From positions 3,596,001 to 3,660,000 of the forward strand of contig NZ_CP081862.1 of the NCBI RefSeq assembly GCF_019797765.1: a DNA stretch of 64,000 bases, in the 5' to 3' direction. The position numbers were made by a program, and so were the translations under genes. Below are positions 26,332 to 35,353 of this stretch, in pieces (the first letter of the stretch is position 1; each line of letters starts with the position of its first letter). The DNA is from Cellulomonas sp. C5510 (GTDB taxonomy: Bacteria; Actinomycetota; Actinomycetes; Actinomycetales; Cellulomonadaceae). A model generated the notes under the pieces. The model did not search any database. It was not told where the DNA came from and saw only the letters and a list, made by a program, of their open reading frames with translations.

Positions 26332-28799
26332 GCGGTCACGCCCTTCCGACGGGTGACGAGCCGGGAGGCCAGGACCGCGATGATGATCAGCCCGGTCACG
26401 GCCATCTGGAAGTTGGAGTCGACCTGCACGAAGACGAGCAGGGACGTGATGAGCGACATGGCGACCCCGGCTGCGACGACGCCGACCGGCTCGACGAACC
26501 CGCCCGCCATCTCGCAGCCTCCGACGATCACGGTGGCGATGCTCATCATGCAGAAGGCCGTGGCGCTGTTGGCGTCGGATGCGTAGGTCACGGCGGTGAA
26601 GGCCGTGCCGGCGAGCGCCACCATGACGCCCGCCAGGGCGTAGGCCGTCATCTTGCCGAGCAGGTACGACCATCCGGAGCGTTCGACCGCGTCCCGGTTG
26701 TTGCCGATCGCGCGCAGGACCATGCCGTACCGCCACCGGAACAGCAGGTACCAGGCGGCTGCGCCGGCGAGGACGCAGATCACCGCGGCCATGGGCACCG
26801 GGCCGAGCTGGGTCTGGTAGAGAGAGCTGAGCCACACGGGGCTCGTCCCCCCGGGGAGCGGCGAGACGATCAGCGCCACGCCGAGCCAGACGAACTGCGC
26901 GCCCAGCGTCACGACGATGGCCGGCAGCCGACGCAGGTGGATCAGCGCACCCATGGCGGCGTAGGCGCCGACCAGGAGCAGCAGGCTCACGAGCCCCACG
27001 AGCGCGCTACCGCTCAGCACCACCGCGACGAGGACGTTGGCCAGCCCGATCGAGTAGCCGTTGCCCATGTCGATGTCGCCGGCGACCACCAGGAACATCT
27101 GGCCGAGCGAGGCGAGCACCAGCGGGACGGCCGTGCCGAGCAGCAGGTGGGTGCTGCCGGCGGACAGGACGTTCGGGTTGACCGCGACGGTCAGCCCGTA
27201 GATCACCAGCATGGCGACGAGCGGGAGCAGCAGCCGCGAACCGAGCAGCCGGCGCCACGGGGCCTGCCGGCGCTCGACGACCTCGCCGTGCTCGACCTCG
27301 GTGAACGACGCCGCGACGATGTTCTGGACGGTGACGTCGTCGCCGCCCAGCTCCTGCGCGACCCGGCCGTCCCGCATGACGTAGACACGGTCGCAGATCT
27401 CCATCTCGAGGTCCTCGGTGCTGTGCAGGAGCACTGCGCGCCCGGCAGCCTTGACCTCGGCGAGCAGGCCGTAGATCTCCTGCTTGGTCTCGATGTCGAC
27501 GCCGGCGGTCGGGTCGTTGAGCAGGACCACGTCGGCTCCCGAGGCCAGCCCCCGGGCGATCAGGGCCTTCTGCTGGTTGCCTCCCGACAGCGCGGTGATG
27601 GGGCTGTCGACCCCCTCGGCGCGGAACCGCAGGCGGTCGAACCACCCGCCGGCCACCTCCCGGGACCGGGACCGGCTGAGCAGCCCGTGGCGGGTGACGC
27701 CCCGCAGGTTCGAGACGAGGATGTTGTCGAGGATGCTCCACAGCGGGAACACGCCCTCCCGGGCGCGGTCGCCGCTGACGTACGCGACCCGGCCGTCCAC
27801 CCGCAGCCCGCGGGGCCCGCGGCGCCGGGCGCGGAACACCTCGTGGAGCAGGGCCGTCTGCCCGCCTCCGACGAGCCCCGACACGCCGACGATCTCGCCG
27901 CCCCGGACGCTCAGGTGGATGTCGTGCAGCTCGGCCGTGGAGAACCCCTCGGCGGCGACCAGCACCGGGCCGAGGTCGGCCGCGACGTCGCCCGCGCGGG
28001 CCGCCCGCTCCCGCACCTCCCCGCCCATCAGCGCGACGAGCTCGGCGGGGGTCGTGGTGGCGGGGTCGAGCTCCCCCTGGTCACAGCCGTTCTTGAGCAG
28101 CACGATGCGGTGCGAGATCCGCGAGATCTCGTCGAGCTTGTGCGAGATGTAGACCACGGCCACACCCCGGGAGGACACCTCCGCGACCGCGGCGTGGAGC
28201 TGGTCGGCGCGGTTGGCCGACAGCGCCGAGGTCGGCTCGTCGAGCACGAGCAGACCCAGCCCCGGTGTCATGAGCGCCTTGCAGATCTCGACGATCTGGC
28301 GTTCGGCGAGGGTCAGGGACGCCACCTGCCGCGTCACGTCGATGCCGTTGCCGGGGAAGTAGTGGTCGAGCAGCTCACGCGCCGCGGCCTTCTGGTGCGC
28401 GCGCCAGCGGGGCGGCGCGAACGGCCCGTGCGGCATCGTCAGCATGGCGAAGTTCTCGTAGACCGCCAGGTTCGTGCAGACCGACAGGTCCTGGTAGGCG
28501 CAGGCGATGCCGAGCTCCGCGACCTCGCGCGCGGTGATCCGCTCGACCGCCCTCCCGTTGACCTGGATCTGCCCGCCGGTCGGCTCGTGCACCCCGGTGA
28601 GGACCTTCATGAGGGTGCTCTTGCCCGCCCCGTTCGGTCCCACGAGCCCCACGACCTCGCCGCGGCGGATCTCGAGACTCGCCCCGGACAGTGCCCGCGT
28701 GATGCCGAACGACTTGTCGATCCGGTCCAGCCGCAGCAGCGCGGCCGTCCCCGTGCGCGCGGGTGCGCCCACGGCCCGCTCGTCGATGGAGGAGTCCAT
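26328..28799 (-). CDS. Fused CUT2 sugar ABC transporter: tandem ATPase (RbsA-like) plus permease (RbsC-like)
   Basis: 823 residues in one uninterrupted frame. NBD1 has Walker [10 protein letters not shown] at 54-62 and Walker [15 protein letters not shown]2 has a lysine-less Walker A-like loop ([11 protein letters not shown]), the signature [12 protein letters not shown] and [10 protein letters not shown], where the usual catalytic Glu is Asp. From about residue 520 a linker leads into a complete BPD_transp_2 permease domain ([16 protein letters not shown], later [11 protein letters not shown]). RbsA and RbsC are normally separate proteins; here they are joined and a second separate permease follows. 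Start ATG at 28799 has only a weak AAGGG site. Confidence 0.93.
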   Translation of the reverse strand: MDSSIDERAVGAPARTGTAALLRLDRIDKSFGITRALSGASLEIRRGEVVGLVGPNGAGKSTLMKVLTGVHEPTGGQIQVNGRAVERITAREVAELGIACAYQDLSVCTNLAVYENFAMLTMPHGPFAPPRWRAHQKAAARELLDHYFPGNGIDVTRQVASLTLAERQIVEICKALMTPGLGLLVLDEPTSALSANRADQLHAAVAEVSSRGVAVVYISHKLDEISRISHRIVLLKNGCDQGELDPATTTPAELVALMGGEVRERAARAGDVAADLGPVLVAAEGFSTAELHDIHLSVRGGEIVGVSGLVGGGQTALLHEVFRARRRGPRGLRVDGRVAYVSGDRAREGVFPLWSILDNILVSNLRGVTRHGLLSRSRSREVAGGWFDRLRFRAEGVDSPITALSGGNQQKALIARGLASGADVVLLNDPTAGVDIETKQEIYGLLAEVKAAGRAVLLHSTEDLEMEICDRVYVMRDGRVAQELGGDDVTVQNIVAASFTEVEHGEVVERRQAPWRRLLGSRLLLPLVAMLVIYGLTVAVNPNVLSAGSTHLLLGTAVPLVLASLGQMFLVVAGDIDMGNGYSIGLANVLVAVVLSGSALVGLVSLLLLVGAYAAMGALIHLRRLPAIVVTLGAQFVWLGVALIVSPLPGGTSPVWLSSLYQTQLGPVPMAAVICVLAGAAAWYLLFRWRYGMVLRAIGNNRDAVERSGWSYLLGKMTAYALAGVMVALAGTAFTAVTYASDANSATAFCMMSIATVIVGGCEMAGGFVEPVGVVAAGVAMSLITSLLVFVQVDSNFQMAVTGLIIIAVLASRLVTRRKGVTA

Positions 28800-28851
28800 C
28801 CGTCTGTGCCCTTCGTCCTGTGGTCGTGCCGGAGCGTGCCGGCGTCGTCGC

Positions 28852-28883
28852 CCGGCGGGCCGCTCACGCGAGCGGCCCGCCGG
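28852..28883 (-). terminator. Strong intercistronic hairpin after the RbsB-like gene
   Basis: CCGGCGGGCCGCT (28852-28864) and AGCGGCCCGCCGG (28871-28883) pair perfectly over 13 bp around a 6-base loop. It lies between the stop of the binding-protein gene and the start of the fused transporter gene on the minus strand. Probably a partial terminator or 3'-end stabiliser that keeps binding-protein mRNA in excess. Confidence 0.65.
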
Positions 28884-28923
28884 ACGTGGTGCGGTCACGC
28901 GCAGGGGACGCGACCGGACCGTC

Positions 28924-30000
28924 TCACTGGTGGTAGAGGTTCTCCCGCACCCAGTCGCGGTCGTAGGTCGGCGTGGCCATGTCCTCGTCGGCGACGTCGG
29001 CGTACTGCGCGACGTCGTCCTGGGTGATGGTCGCGATCGGGTGGATCATCTCGTTGGGGATGTCGTAGCCGCCCGCGAGGATGTCCGCGGTGACGTACAC
29101 GGCGGTCGCGCCGTCCCAGGGGTTGGCCGAGACGGAGAGCGTGTCGTAGCCCTCCGGCGCCTCGTTCGCCCACCACTTGAGGAAGAACCCTCGGTTGTCG
29201 CCGCCGATCACGGGCAGGTCCGCGCCGGCCTGCTGGAACGCCTGGACGGCGGCGTAGGAGTCGCCGCCCTGCGTGACGACCCCGTCGATCGAGCCGTACT
29301 GCTGGAGCAGGTTCGGCAGCACCGCCGCCAGCTCGGACTGCGCCTTCGACCCGGTCCAGTCCGTGTAGATCTCGGCGGCCACCGTGATGTCGGGGTAGGA
29401 CTTCAGGGACTCCACGACGCCCTCGTGCGCCTTGGCGTCGAACGCGTCGCCCTCGGTGCCGCGCAGCTCGATCATCGTGCCCTTGCCGCCCATCCGGTCC
29501 GCGATGTAGTCGGTGAGCGTCTTCATCTGGGCGGTCGCGTCGAAGCTGATCTGGTACAGGTTGTCGGCGGACGCGTCGATGGGCCCGTCGTTGACGGTGA
29601 TGACGGGGATCCCGGCATCCGTCGCCTGCTTGACCACGCCGGTCAGCGCCGTCGCCGAGCCCGGGTCGATGATGATCGCGTCGACGCCCTGGATGATGAA
29701 GCTCTGGATCTGCTGGATCTGCTTGTTGTTGTCCTGGTTGGCCTCGGCGAAGACGAGCTCCGTCGGCTCACCCGCGGCTGTCAGGGCGTCGGCGGCCTCC
29801 TGCGCGTAGGCCTCCATGGCCTGGCGGTAGGTGTTGCCGTTGAACGAGTTGCTGAAGCCGATCACGTGCGCGTCGCCGGAACCGGTGTCCCCGGTGCCCG
29901 ACGCACCCGGCGTCGCGTCGCCGCCGGAGCACGCGGCGAGTGCGAGCGCCAGCGCGATCGGGGCCGTCGCGAGCGCGCCCTTGCGCATCCTGGTGACCAT
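28924..30000 (-). CDS. Sugar ABC transporter substrate-binding lipoprotein (RbsB/periplasmic-binding-protein-4 type)
   Basis: 358 residues. The signal sequence ends in lipobox LAAC, and a Gly/Ser/Thr/Asp linker precedes the RbsB-like fold starting [15 protein letters not shown]. Hinge and ligand-pocket features include [22 protein letters not shown] and [18 protein letters not shown] with GAGGAGG upstream. First gene of the long minus-strand operon down to 21490, and followed by a strong hairpin. In context the ligand is likely a hexuronate, aldonate or related sugar acid (inference). Confidence 0.93.
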   Translation of the reverse strand: MVTRMRKGALATAPIALALALAACSGGDATPGASGTGDTGSGDAHVIGFSNSFNGNTYRQAMEAYAQEAADALTAAGEPTELVFAEANQDNNKQIQQIQSFIIQGVDAIIIDPGSATALTGVVKQATDAGIPVITVNDGPIDASADNLYQISFDATAQMKTLTDYIADRMGGKGTMIELRGTEGDAFDAKAHEGVVESLKSYPDITVAAEIYTDWTGSKAQSELAAVLPNLLQQYGSIDGVVTQGGDSYAAVQAFQQAGADLPVIGGDNRGFFLKWWANEAPEGYDTLSVSANPWDGATAVYVTADILAGGYDIPNEMIHPIATITQDDVAQYADVADEDMATPTYDRDWVRENLYHQ

Positions 30001-30095
30001 CTGTCCTCCTCATTGAGCGTGGTGCCGCCGGTTGCAGGTCCGGCGGAGGCGCCGTCCGCGGCGCACGGCGCGCCCCCGCCGAGGCACGCAAGGTG

Positions 30096-30125
30096 ATGTA
30101 TACATGGCTTGTATCCGGATGTCCA
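30096..30125 (-). promoter_or_regulatory. Promoter of the RbsB-like operon with palindromic GntR-type site
   Basis: Read on the minus strand, TGGACA (-35; 30120-30125) is followed after 17 bases by TATACA (-10; 30097-30102). The -10 is embedded in the perfect palindrome ATGTATACAT (30096-30105), whose GTATAC core is that of UxuR/ExuR-type GntR operators. A CTTGTATCC half-site lies inside the spacer. Binding there would block the promoter, so repression by one of the two GntR paralogues is likely. Confidence 0.6.
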
Positions 30126-30255
30126 GGACGAAACCTGTCGACAAGCCGGCGGGCCCACGGCGCCGGACCCGGTGCGGCCCGGGGCGCGGACGGGCACCGG
30201 CAGGCGCAGCCGACCCCTCGGGCTCGGGCGCGTGCGCGGGGGTCCGGGCGGCCCG

Positions 30256-30957
30256 CTACTCCCAGACCGCGACGGACCGGCGCGTGGGACGCCCGGCGCT
30301 GGGCGCGAACAGCTCGGGGCTCCGCTCGCGGACGCGCTCGATGTCGTCGAACACCGCCCGCAGGTGGGAGCGCAGCAGCGGGACGGCGGCGCCGGGACCG
30401 GAGGCCAGCAGCGCGTCGAGCACGGCCGCGTGCTGCTCGGCGAAGACCTCGGGCGACCGGTTCTCCTCGAGGCCCAGCCGGCGCGCGCGGTCGAGGTGCG
30501 CCTTGGCGGCCACGACGGCGGGCCACGTGCCCTCGTGCCCCGCCAGCCGGAGGAGGCCCCGGTGGAACTCCTCGTCGAGCTGGAAGAACTCGTCGTTGTC
30601 GGTGCAGACGCGCTGCCGCGCGAGGTTGACGGTGAGCTCGCCCACCACCACGCGGTCCGGTTCGGCCGGGACGTCGGCCAGGGAGGCCAGCTCGACCGCC
30701 TCGCGCACGAACTGAGAGTCCGCGACGCGCCTCAGGTCCACGCGCGTGACGAACGAGCCCACCTTGGGGAAGACCTGCACCAGCCCGTCCTGGACCAGCA
30801 TGATCATCGCCTCGCGCACGGGGGTCCGCGAGACCCCGAGGTCCGCGGCGATCTCGTTCTCGGAGACCGGGCTCCCCGGGGGGAGGGCCAGGGAGACCAC
30901 CCGGCGACGCAGCTCGTCGTAGACGGTGCGTCGCGTGCTCCCGGAGGTCCGTGGCAT
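30256..30957 (-). CDS. GntR/FadR (FCD) family transcriptional regulator 2
   Basis: 233 residues. Winged helix-turn-helix SENEIAADLGVSRTPVREAM, then an FCD domain with the metal-site region FFQLDEEFHRGLLRLAGHEG. Close paralogue of the regulator at 23715-24473, with near-identical recognition helices and shared C-terminal RSVAVW/RTVAVW. Start ATG 30957 (MPRTSG) gives the standard short N-terminus. It sits between the importer operon (minus) and the uxuB-like operon (plus), well placed to control both. Whether the two paralogues bind the same site is not decidable from sequence. Confidence 0.92.
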   Translation of the reverse strand: MPRTSGSTRRTVYDELRRRVVSLALPPGSPVSENEIAADLGVSRTPVREAMIMLVQDGLVQVFPKVGSFVTRVDLRRVADSQFVREAVELASLADVPAEPDRVVVGELTVNLARQRVCTDNDEFFQLDEEFHRGLLRLAGHEGTWPAVVAAKAHLDRARRLGLEENRSPEVFAEQHAAVLDALLASGPGAAVPLLRSHLRAVFDDIERVRERSPELFAPSAGRPTRRSVAVWE

Positions 30958-31034
30958 GCGCCCGATCCTACGAGGCGGCCGCGCCCCCGCGCCCCGATCC
31001 GCCCGCACCACCGTCCCCACGACGGGCGACGGAC

Positions 31035-31064
31035 TTGACACCTCTTGCCGCGGAGCACTTGCAT
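31035..31064 (+). promoter_or_regulatory. Probable promoter of the uxuB-like operon
   Basis: A perfect -35 TTGACA at 31035-31040 is followed after 18 bases by TTGCAT (31059-31064), a weak -10. The sequence CTTGCATAC overlapping the -10 resembles CTTGTATCC in the promoter of the divergent importer operon, so a common GntR half-site is plausible. Confidence 0.5.
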
Positions 31065-31123
31065 ACTAGTTACGTACACCAGCACGGGGCGCGGTCCCGT
31101 GCCCTGCGACGAAAGGCCACGGC

Positions 31124-32677
31124 ATGGGCTCCCCGCCTCTCCTCGACCGCACCACGGTGACCCGCCTCGACCCCGCGGCCCGGCCCCTCGTCGACCCGGC
31201 CGGGCTCGAGGCGCGCATCGTCCACCTGGGCCTCGGCGCGTTCCACCGGGCCCACCAGGCGGTGTACACCGAGCAGGCGGCCGCGGCCACGGGCGAGCCC
31301 TGGGGCATCGTCGCCGTCGAGCCGCTGTCCGAGGAGGCGCCCCGGCTGCTCGCCGCCCAGGACAACCTCTACTCCGTCACCGACCGCGCGCCCGGTGCCC
31401 TCACCACGCGCGTCGTCGGCTCCCTGGTGGGCGCGCTGCACCTGCGCCGTGACGCGGCCGCGGTCGACGCGCTGCTCCGGTCGCCCGCCGTCGGGACCGT
31501 GACGCTCACCGTCACCGAGAAGGGGTACTACCGCCGGCCCGGCACCGCCGAGCTCGACCTCTCCGCGACACCGGTGGCCGCCGACCTCGCCCGGACGGCG
31601 GGCGACGGCGGCACCGACGCCCCCGGCACGGTCGTGGGCCGCCTCGCCGCCTCCCTGCGCGCCCGGTGGCGCGACCACGGCGCCCCGCTCGACGTCGTCT
31701 CGTGCGACAACATGGCCGGCAACGGACCGGCACTCGAGTCCGTGGTGCGCGGCTTCGTGGCGGCGAGCGCGTGGGCGGACCGGGAGGCGGTCCTCTCGTG
31801 GATCGCGGACTCGGTCAGCTTCCCGGCGACCATCGTGGACCGCATCGTGCCGGCGACGACCGCGGCCGACCGCGAGCTCGCGTCGTCGGCCCTCGGTCTC
31901 CGGGACGAGATGCCGGTGCTCGGCGAGCCCTTCCGCCAGTGGGTGCTCGAGGACCGCTTCCGCGCGGCGCGGCCGCCGTGGGAGGTCGCGGGTGCGCTCG
32001 TCGTGCCGGACGTGGCGCCCTACCAGCTCATGAAGCTGCGGCTGCTCAACGGCTCCCACTCCGCGATGGCGTACCTGGGCCTCGCGGCCGGGTGCCGGAC
32101 CGTCGCCGACGTCCTGCAGACGTCCTGGGGCGAGACGCTGGTGCGTGCGTTCGGCGCCGAGGTCGCACCCTCGCTGCCCAGCGCCGGGCCCGACCCGGCG
32201 GAGTACGTCGGCGAGCTCGTCGAGCGGTTCCGCAACCCGGCCATGCAGCACCTCCTCGTGCAGATCGGATCCGACGGGTCGCTCAAGATCCCCGAGCGGT
32301 GGCTCGCCGCCCTGCGGGAGCTGCGGTCGGCGGGACGGCCGACCCCCACCCTGGAGCTGGCGCTCGCGGCGTGGGTGCTCGCCGCCCGGCCGGGCACCGG
32401 CCCCGAGCAGGTGCACGGCACCACGGATCCGCTCGCCCCCGCACTCGCCCGGGTGTGGCGAGGCGCGGCAGGGCCGCGGGACCGGGTCGCGGCGCTGCTG
32501 CGCGCCGTCGGAGCCGCCGACCTGGCCGACGACTCCGGCCTGGTCGCCGGCGTCGCCTCCCGGCTGCCCGCCCTCGCGGCGGGACGGATCGAGCTGGACC
32601 ACGGTGCCGCCGGCACGGCGGCACGGACCGGGACGCCGTACGGCGTCCGCGACGAGAAGGGGAGCACCACAGCATGA
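31124..32677 (+). CDS. uxuB: Mannitol dehydrogenase family oxidoreductase, probable fructuronate reductase
   Basis: 517 residues. The N-terminal Rossmann-type motif HLGLGAFHRAHQAVY marks the long-chain mannitol dehydrogenase family. VVSCDNMAGNG and the helix region LRLLNGSHSAMAYLG (with the catalytic-type Lys just before it in QLMKLR) belong to the catalytic part. The family includes fructuronate, tagaturonate, mannitol and arabitol enzymes. Co-location with uxuA and KDG kinase favours fructuronate reductase, which makes D-mannonate with NADH. ATG overlap with the next gene (ATGA) and a TTGACA promoter upstream suggest the head of a three-gene operon. Confidence 0.85.
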   Translation: MGSPPLLDRTTVTRLDPAARPLVDPAGLEARIVHLGLGAFHRAHQAVYTEQAAAATGEPWGIVAVEPLSEEAPRLLAAQDNLYSVTDRAPGALTTRVVGSLVGALHLRRDAAAVDALLRSPAVGTVTLTVTEKGYYRRPGTAELDLSATPVAADLARTAGDGGTDAPGTVVGRLAASLRARWRDHGAPLDVVSCDNMAGNGPALESVVRGFVAASAWADREAVLSWIADSVSFPATIVDRIVPATTAADRELASSALGLRDEMPVLGEPFRQWVLEDRFRAARPPWEVAGALVVPDVAPYQLMKLRLLNGSHSAMAYLGLAAGCRTVADVLQTSWGETLVRAFGAEVAPSLPSAGPDPAEYVGELVERFRNPAMQHLLVQIGSDGSLKIPERWLAALRELRSAGRPTPTLELALAAWVLAARPGTGPEQVHGTTDPLAPALARVWRGAAGPRDRVAALLRAVGAADLADDSGLVAGVASRLPALAAGRIELDHGAAGTAARTGTPYGVRDEKGSTTA

Positions 32678-33696
32678 GAGCGGTCGTCGTCCACGGTGCG
32701 CGAGACCTCCGGGTGGACGAGCTGCCGGACCCGGTGCCGGCTCCCGGGGAGGTGCTGGTGCGGATGGAGTGGGGCGGGATCTGCGGGTCGGACCTGGCGT
32801 ACTGGCGTCACGGCCGGTCCGGCACCGCGACGCTGCGCCACCCGATGGTGCTCGGGCACGAGGTCGCCGGGCGGGTGGTCGCCCTCGGAGCCGGGGTCGA
32901 CTCCCCGGCTGTGGGATCCGCCGTGACCTTCCAGCCCGCACAGCTCGTCGGCGACACCCCGCTGCCCGCCCGGCTCGCCGGGCGGACGAACCTCCACCCG
33001 CACGTCCGGTACTTCGGGTCAGCGGCGTTCGACCCGCACACCGATGGCGGGTTCAGCGAGCTGAAGGCGGTCCGCGCCGAGCAGGTGCGGGTGCTTCCTG
33101 CTGGGGTCAGCACGCAGCACGCCGCCCTCGCGGAGCCGCTCGCCGTCGCGATGCACGCCGTCGGTCGCGTGCCCGTGCGCGGCCGGTCCGCCGTCGTGAA
33201 CGGCTGCGGACCCATCGGCGCGCTGGTCGTCGCGGCGCTGAAGCACGCCGGCGCCGAACGCGTCACCGCGTGCGACCTGTCCCCCGACGCCCTGGCCATC
33301 GCCCGGGCGATGGGGGCCGACGACACCGTGCAGGTCGGCCAGGACACGATGCCCGAGGACGCCGAGCTCGTGTTCGAGGCGTCCGGCGCCCCCGCCGCCC
33401 TCGCCGGCGTCCTGCGTGCCGCCGCCAAGGGCGGGACCGTGGTCCAGGTCGGGAACCTGCCGGGCACGCCCGTCGAGGTCACGCTGGGCGACCTGGTGTC
33501 GCGCGAGATCACCTGGATCGGGTCCTACCGGTTCTCCGACGAGATCTACGACGCCGTGGCTGCGCTCGGCGCGGGCCTCGACGTGAGCCCGCTCGTCACG
33601 CACGTCTTCGACCTGGAGGACGCCGAGCGCGCCATGGCCGCTGCCGCCGCTCCGGGCAGCAGCAAGGTGCTCCTGCGTCTCGCCCCCGCGGCATGA
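32674..33696 (+). CDS. MDR zinc-type alcohol dehydrogenase, L-idonate 5-dehydrogenase-like
   Basis: 340 residues. Catalytic zinc site is present: GGICGSD (Cys), LGHEVAG (His-Glu) and AEPLAV (Glu). The NAD(P) motif GCGPIGALV and the stretch VRYFGSAAFDPHTDGGF match idonate 5-dehydrogenases. The lobe that normally holds four cysteines for structural zinc reads QPAQLVGDTPLPARLAGRTN and has none, so structural zinc is probably lost. It likely interconverts L-idonate or a related acid with 5-ketogluconate or fructuronate-type ketoacids. Coupled to both neighbours by ATGA overlaps. Confidence 0.82.
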   Translation: MRAVVVHGARDLRVDELPDPVPAPGEVLVRMEWGGICGSDLAYWRHGRSGTATLRHPMVLGHEVAGRVVALGAGVDSPAVGSAVTFQPAQLVGDTPLPARLAGRTNLHPHVRYFGSAAFDPHTDGGFSELKAVRAEQVRVLPAGVSTQHAALAEPLAVAMHAVGRVPVRGRSAVVNGCGPIGALVVAALKHAGAERVTACDLSPDALAIARAMGADDTVQVGQDTMPEDAELVFEASGAPAALAGVLRAAAKGGTVVQVGNLPGTPVEVTLGDLVSREITWIGSYRFSDEIYDAVAALGAGLDVSPLVTHVFDLEDAERAMAAAAAPGSSKVLLRLAPAA

Positions 33697-34715
33697 GCGC
33701 CTGCCCTCCCCTGCCCGGGCCGTCGGCGCCCGGCATCGTCACCGTCGGCGAGACCCTGGCCTGCCTGGCCCTGCCCGCGCACGGCGCGGTCGGCCGTTCC
33801 GGCGGGCTCGGGCTCAGCACCGGGGGCGCCGAGTCCAACGCCGCCGTCGCGGCGAGCCGGCTCGGCGTCCGCACCGCGTGGATCGGCCGGGTGGGGGACG
33901 ACGACCTCGGGTCGCTCGTCGTCCGGGAGCTCCGCGGGGCCGGCGTCGACGTCGTCGCGCGGCGCGACGACCGCGCGCCGACGGGCCTGATGGTGAAGGA
34001 GCACCGCGGGGGACGTCCCGTCCGGGTGAGGTACTACCGGGCGGGGAGCGCGGGATCGCGCCTGCGGCCGGCGGACGTCGACGCCGACCTGGTCGGTGGC
34101 GCCGCGGCCCTCCACGTCACCGGCGTGACAGCGGCGCTCGGCGCCGGGCCCCGCGCAGCGGCGATGCACGCCGTGGCCGTCGCGCGGGCGGCGGGCACGC
34201 TCGTCTCGGTCGACGTGAACTTCCGGGCGACGCTCTGGAGCGAGCGCGAGGCCGTCGGGCCGCTGCGGGACCTGACCGCTCTCGCCGACGTCGTCTTCGC
34301 CGGGGAGGAGGAGGCCTCGCTCGTCCTCGACGGCCGCGTGGGCGCGCCGGCGGAGGCGGGCGGTCCCGTGTGGGACCGCGCGGAGCTGCTCGCGCGGCGG
34401 CTGCTCTCCCTCGGCCCGACGACGGCCGTCGTCAAGCTCGGTGCCCTCGGTGCGCTGGTTCTCGGACCGGCCGGGGTGCACCGGCAGGCGGCGTACCCGG
34501 TGGCGGTCGTCGACCCCGTCGGCGCCGGCGACGCGTTCGCCGGAGGCTTCCTCGGGGAGACCGTGCTCGGGCGGCCGGCCGCCCACGCCGCCGAGACCGG
34601 GGCCAGGCTCGGCGCCCTGGCGTGCGCCGCACCCGGTGACTGGGAGGGCGTCCTCGACTGGCGGGCGGACCGCGCCGGCGCCGAGGGCGTACGCGTCGCC
34701 GAGGTCGCCCGCTGA
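33693..34715 (+). CDS. kdgK: PfkB family sugar kinase, probable 2-keto-3-deoxygluconate kinase
   Basis: 340 residues. Ribokinase fold with the N-terminal GGAESNAAVAASRLG and the PfkB signature DPVGAGDAFAGGF holding the catalytic Asp; VDVNFRATLW resembles the KDG kinase substrate region. It would phosphorylate KDG, the product of mannonate dehydratase, to KDPG. The ATG overlaps the dehydrogenase gene stop (ATGA). Last gene of the plus-strand uronate operon and convergent with kdpC with nine bases between. KDPG aldolase is not in the window. Confidence 0.87.
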   Translation: MSACPPLPGPSAPGIVTVGETLACLALPAHGAVGRSGGLGLSTGGAESNAAVAASRLGVRTAWIGRVGDDDLGSLVVRELRGAGVDVVARRDDRAPTGLMVKEHRGGRPVRVRYYRAGSAGSRLRPADVDADLVGGAAALHVTGVTAALGAGPRAAAMHAVAVARAAGTLVSVDVNFRATLWSEREAVGPLRDLTALADVVFAGEEEASLVLDGRVGAPAEAGGPVWDRAELLARRLLSLGPTTAVVKLGALGALVLGPAGVHRQAAYPVAVVDPVGAGDAFAGGFLGETVLGRPAAHAAETGARLGALACAAPGDWEGVLDWRADRAGAEGVRVAEVAR

Positions 34716-34724
34716 CGCCGCCCG

Positions 34725-35330
34725 TCACCCCAGCCGGTCGAGCGCCACGTTGACCTGCAGCACGTCCACCGCCGCCTGCCCGAGGAACCCGAGGTCCGGC
34801 CCGGTGGTGGCGTCGGCCACCACGCGGCGCACCTCGTCGGGCGTCAGGCCGCGCTCCCGCGCCAGCCGCGGCACCTGCAGCTCGGCGTACTCCGGGCTGA
34901 TGTGCGGGTCCAGCCCGGACGCGGACGCGGTCACGGCGTCCGGCGGCACGGCTGCGGGGTCGACGCCCTCGAACGCCGCGACCGCCTCGCGCCGCTCCTC
35001 GACAGCGGCGACGAGGTCCGGGTTCTCGGGGCCGAGGTTCGACCCCGACGAGGCCGCCGCGTCGTACCCGTCACCCGCCGCCGACGGCCGCGGCTGCAGG
35101 TACTGCGGCAGCGGGGACCCGTCGACGCCGGTGAACGCCTGGCCGATCAGCGCCGAGCCGACGACATCGCCGTCGGGCCCGGTGACGAGCGAGCCGTCGG
35201 CGCGGCCGGGCACCAGGCGGCCGAGTCCCGTGACGAGCAGCGGGTAGCCGACGCCGAGCAGCAGGGTGAGCACGAGCACGGCGCGCAGGGCGACGCGCAC
35301 GTGCGGCCAGGTGGTGCGAGGGGAGCTCAT
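34725..35330 (-). CDS. kdpC: Potassium-transporting ATPase subunit C
   Basis: 201 residues. Single N-terminal transmembrane helix (about 14-33) followed by an extracytoplasmic domain with the KdpC motifs ALIGQAF, YLQPRPSAAG, SGSNLGPENP, DAVTASASGLDPHIS and the C-terminal VNVALD. It stabilises the KdpFABC high-affinity K+ pump and aids ion delivery. Last gene of the kdp operon, 23 bases after kdpB. Confidence 0.96.
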   Translation of the reverse strand: MSSPRTTWPHVRVALRAVLVLTLLLGVGYPLLVTGLGRLVPGRADGSLVTGPDGDVVGSALIGQAFTGVDGSPLPQYLQPRPSAAGDGYDAAASSGSNLGPENPDLVAAVEERREAVAAFEGVDPAAVPPDAVTASASGLDPHISPEYAELQVPRLARERGLTPDEVRRVVADATTGPDLGFLGQAAVDVLQVNVALDRLG

Positions 35331-35353
35331 GGGTCCTTCTCGGGGTCGGGGGA

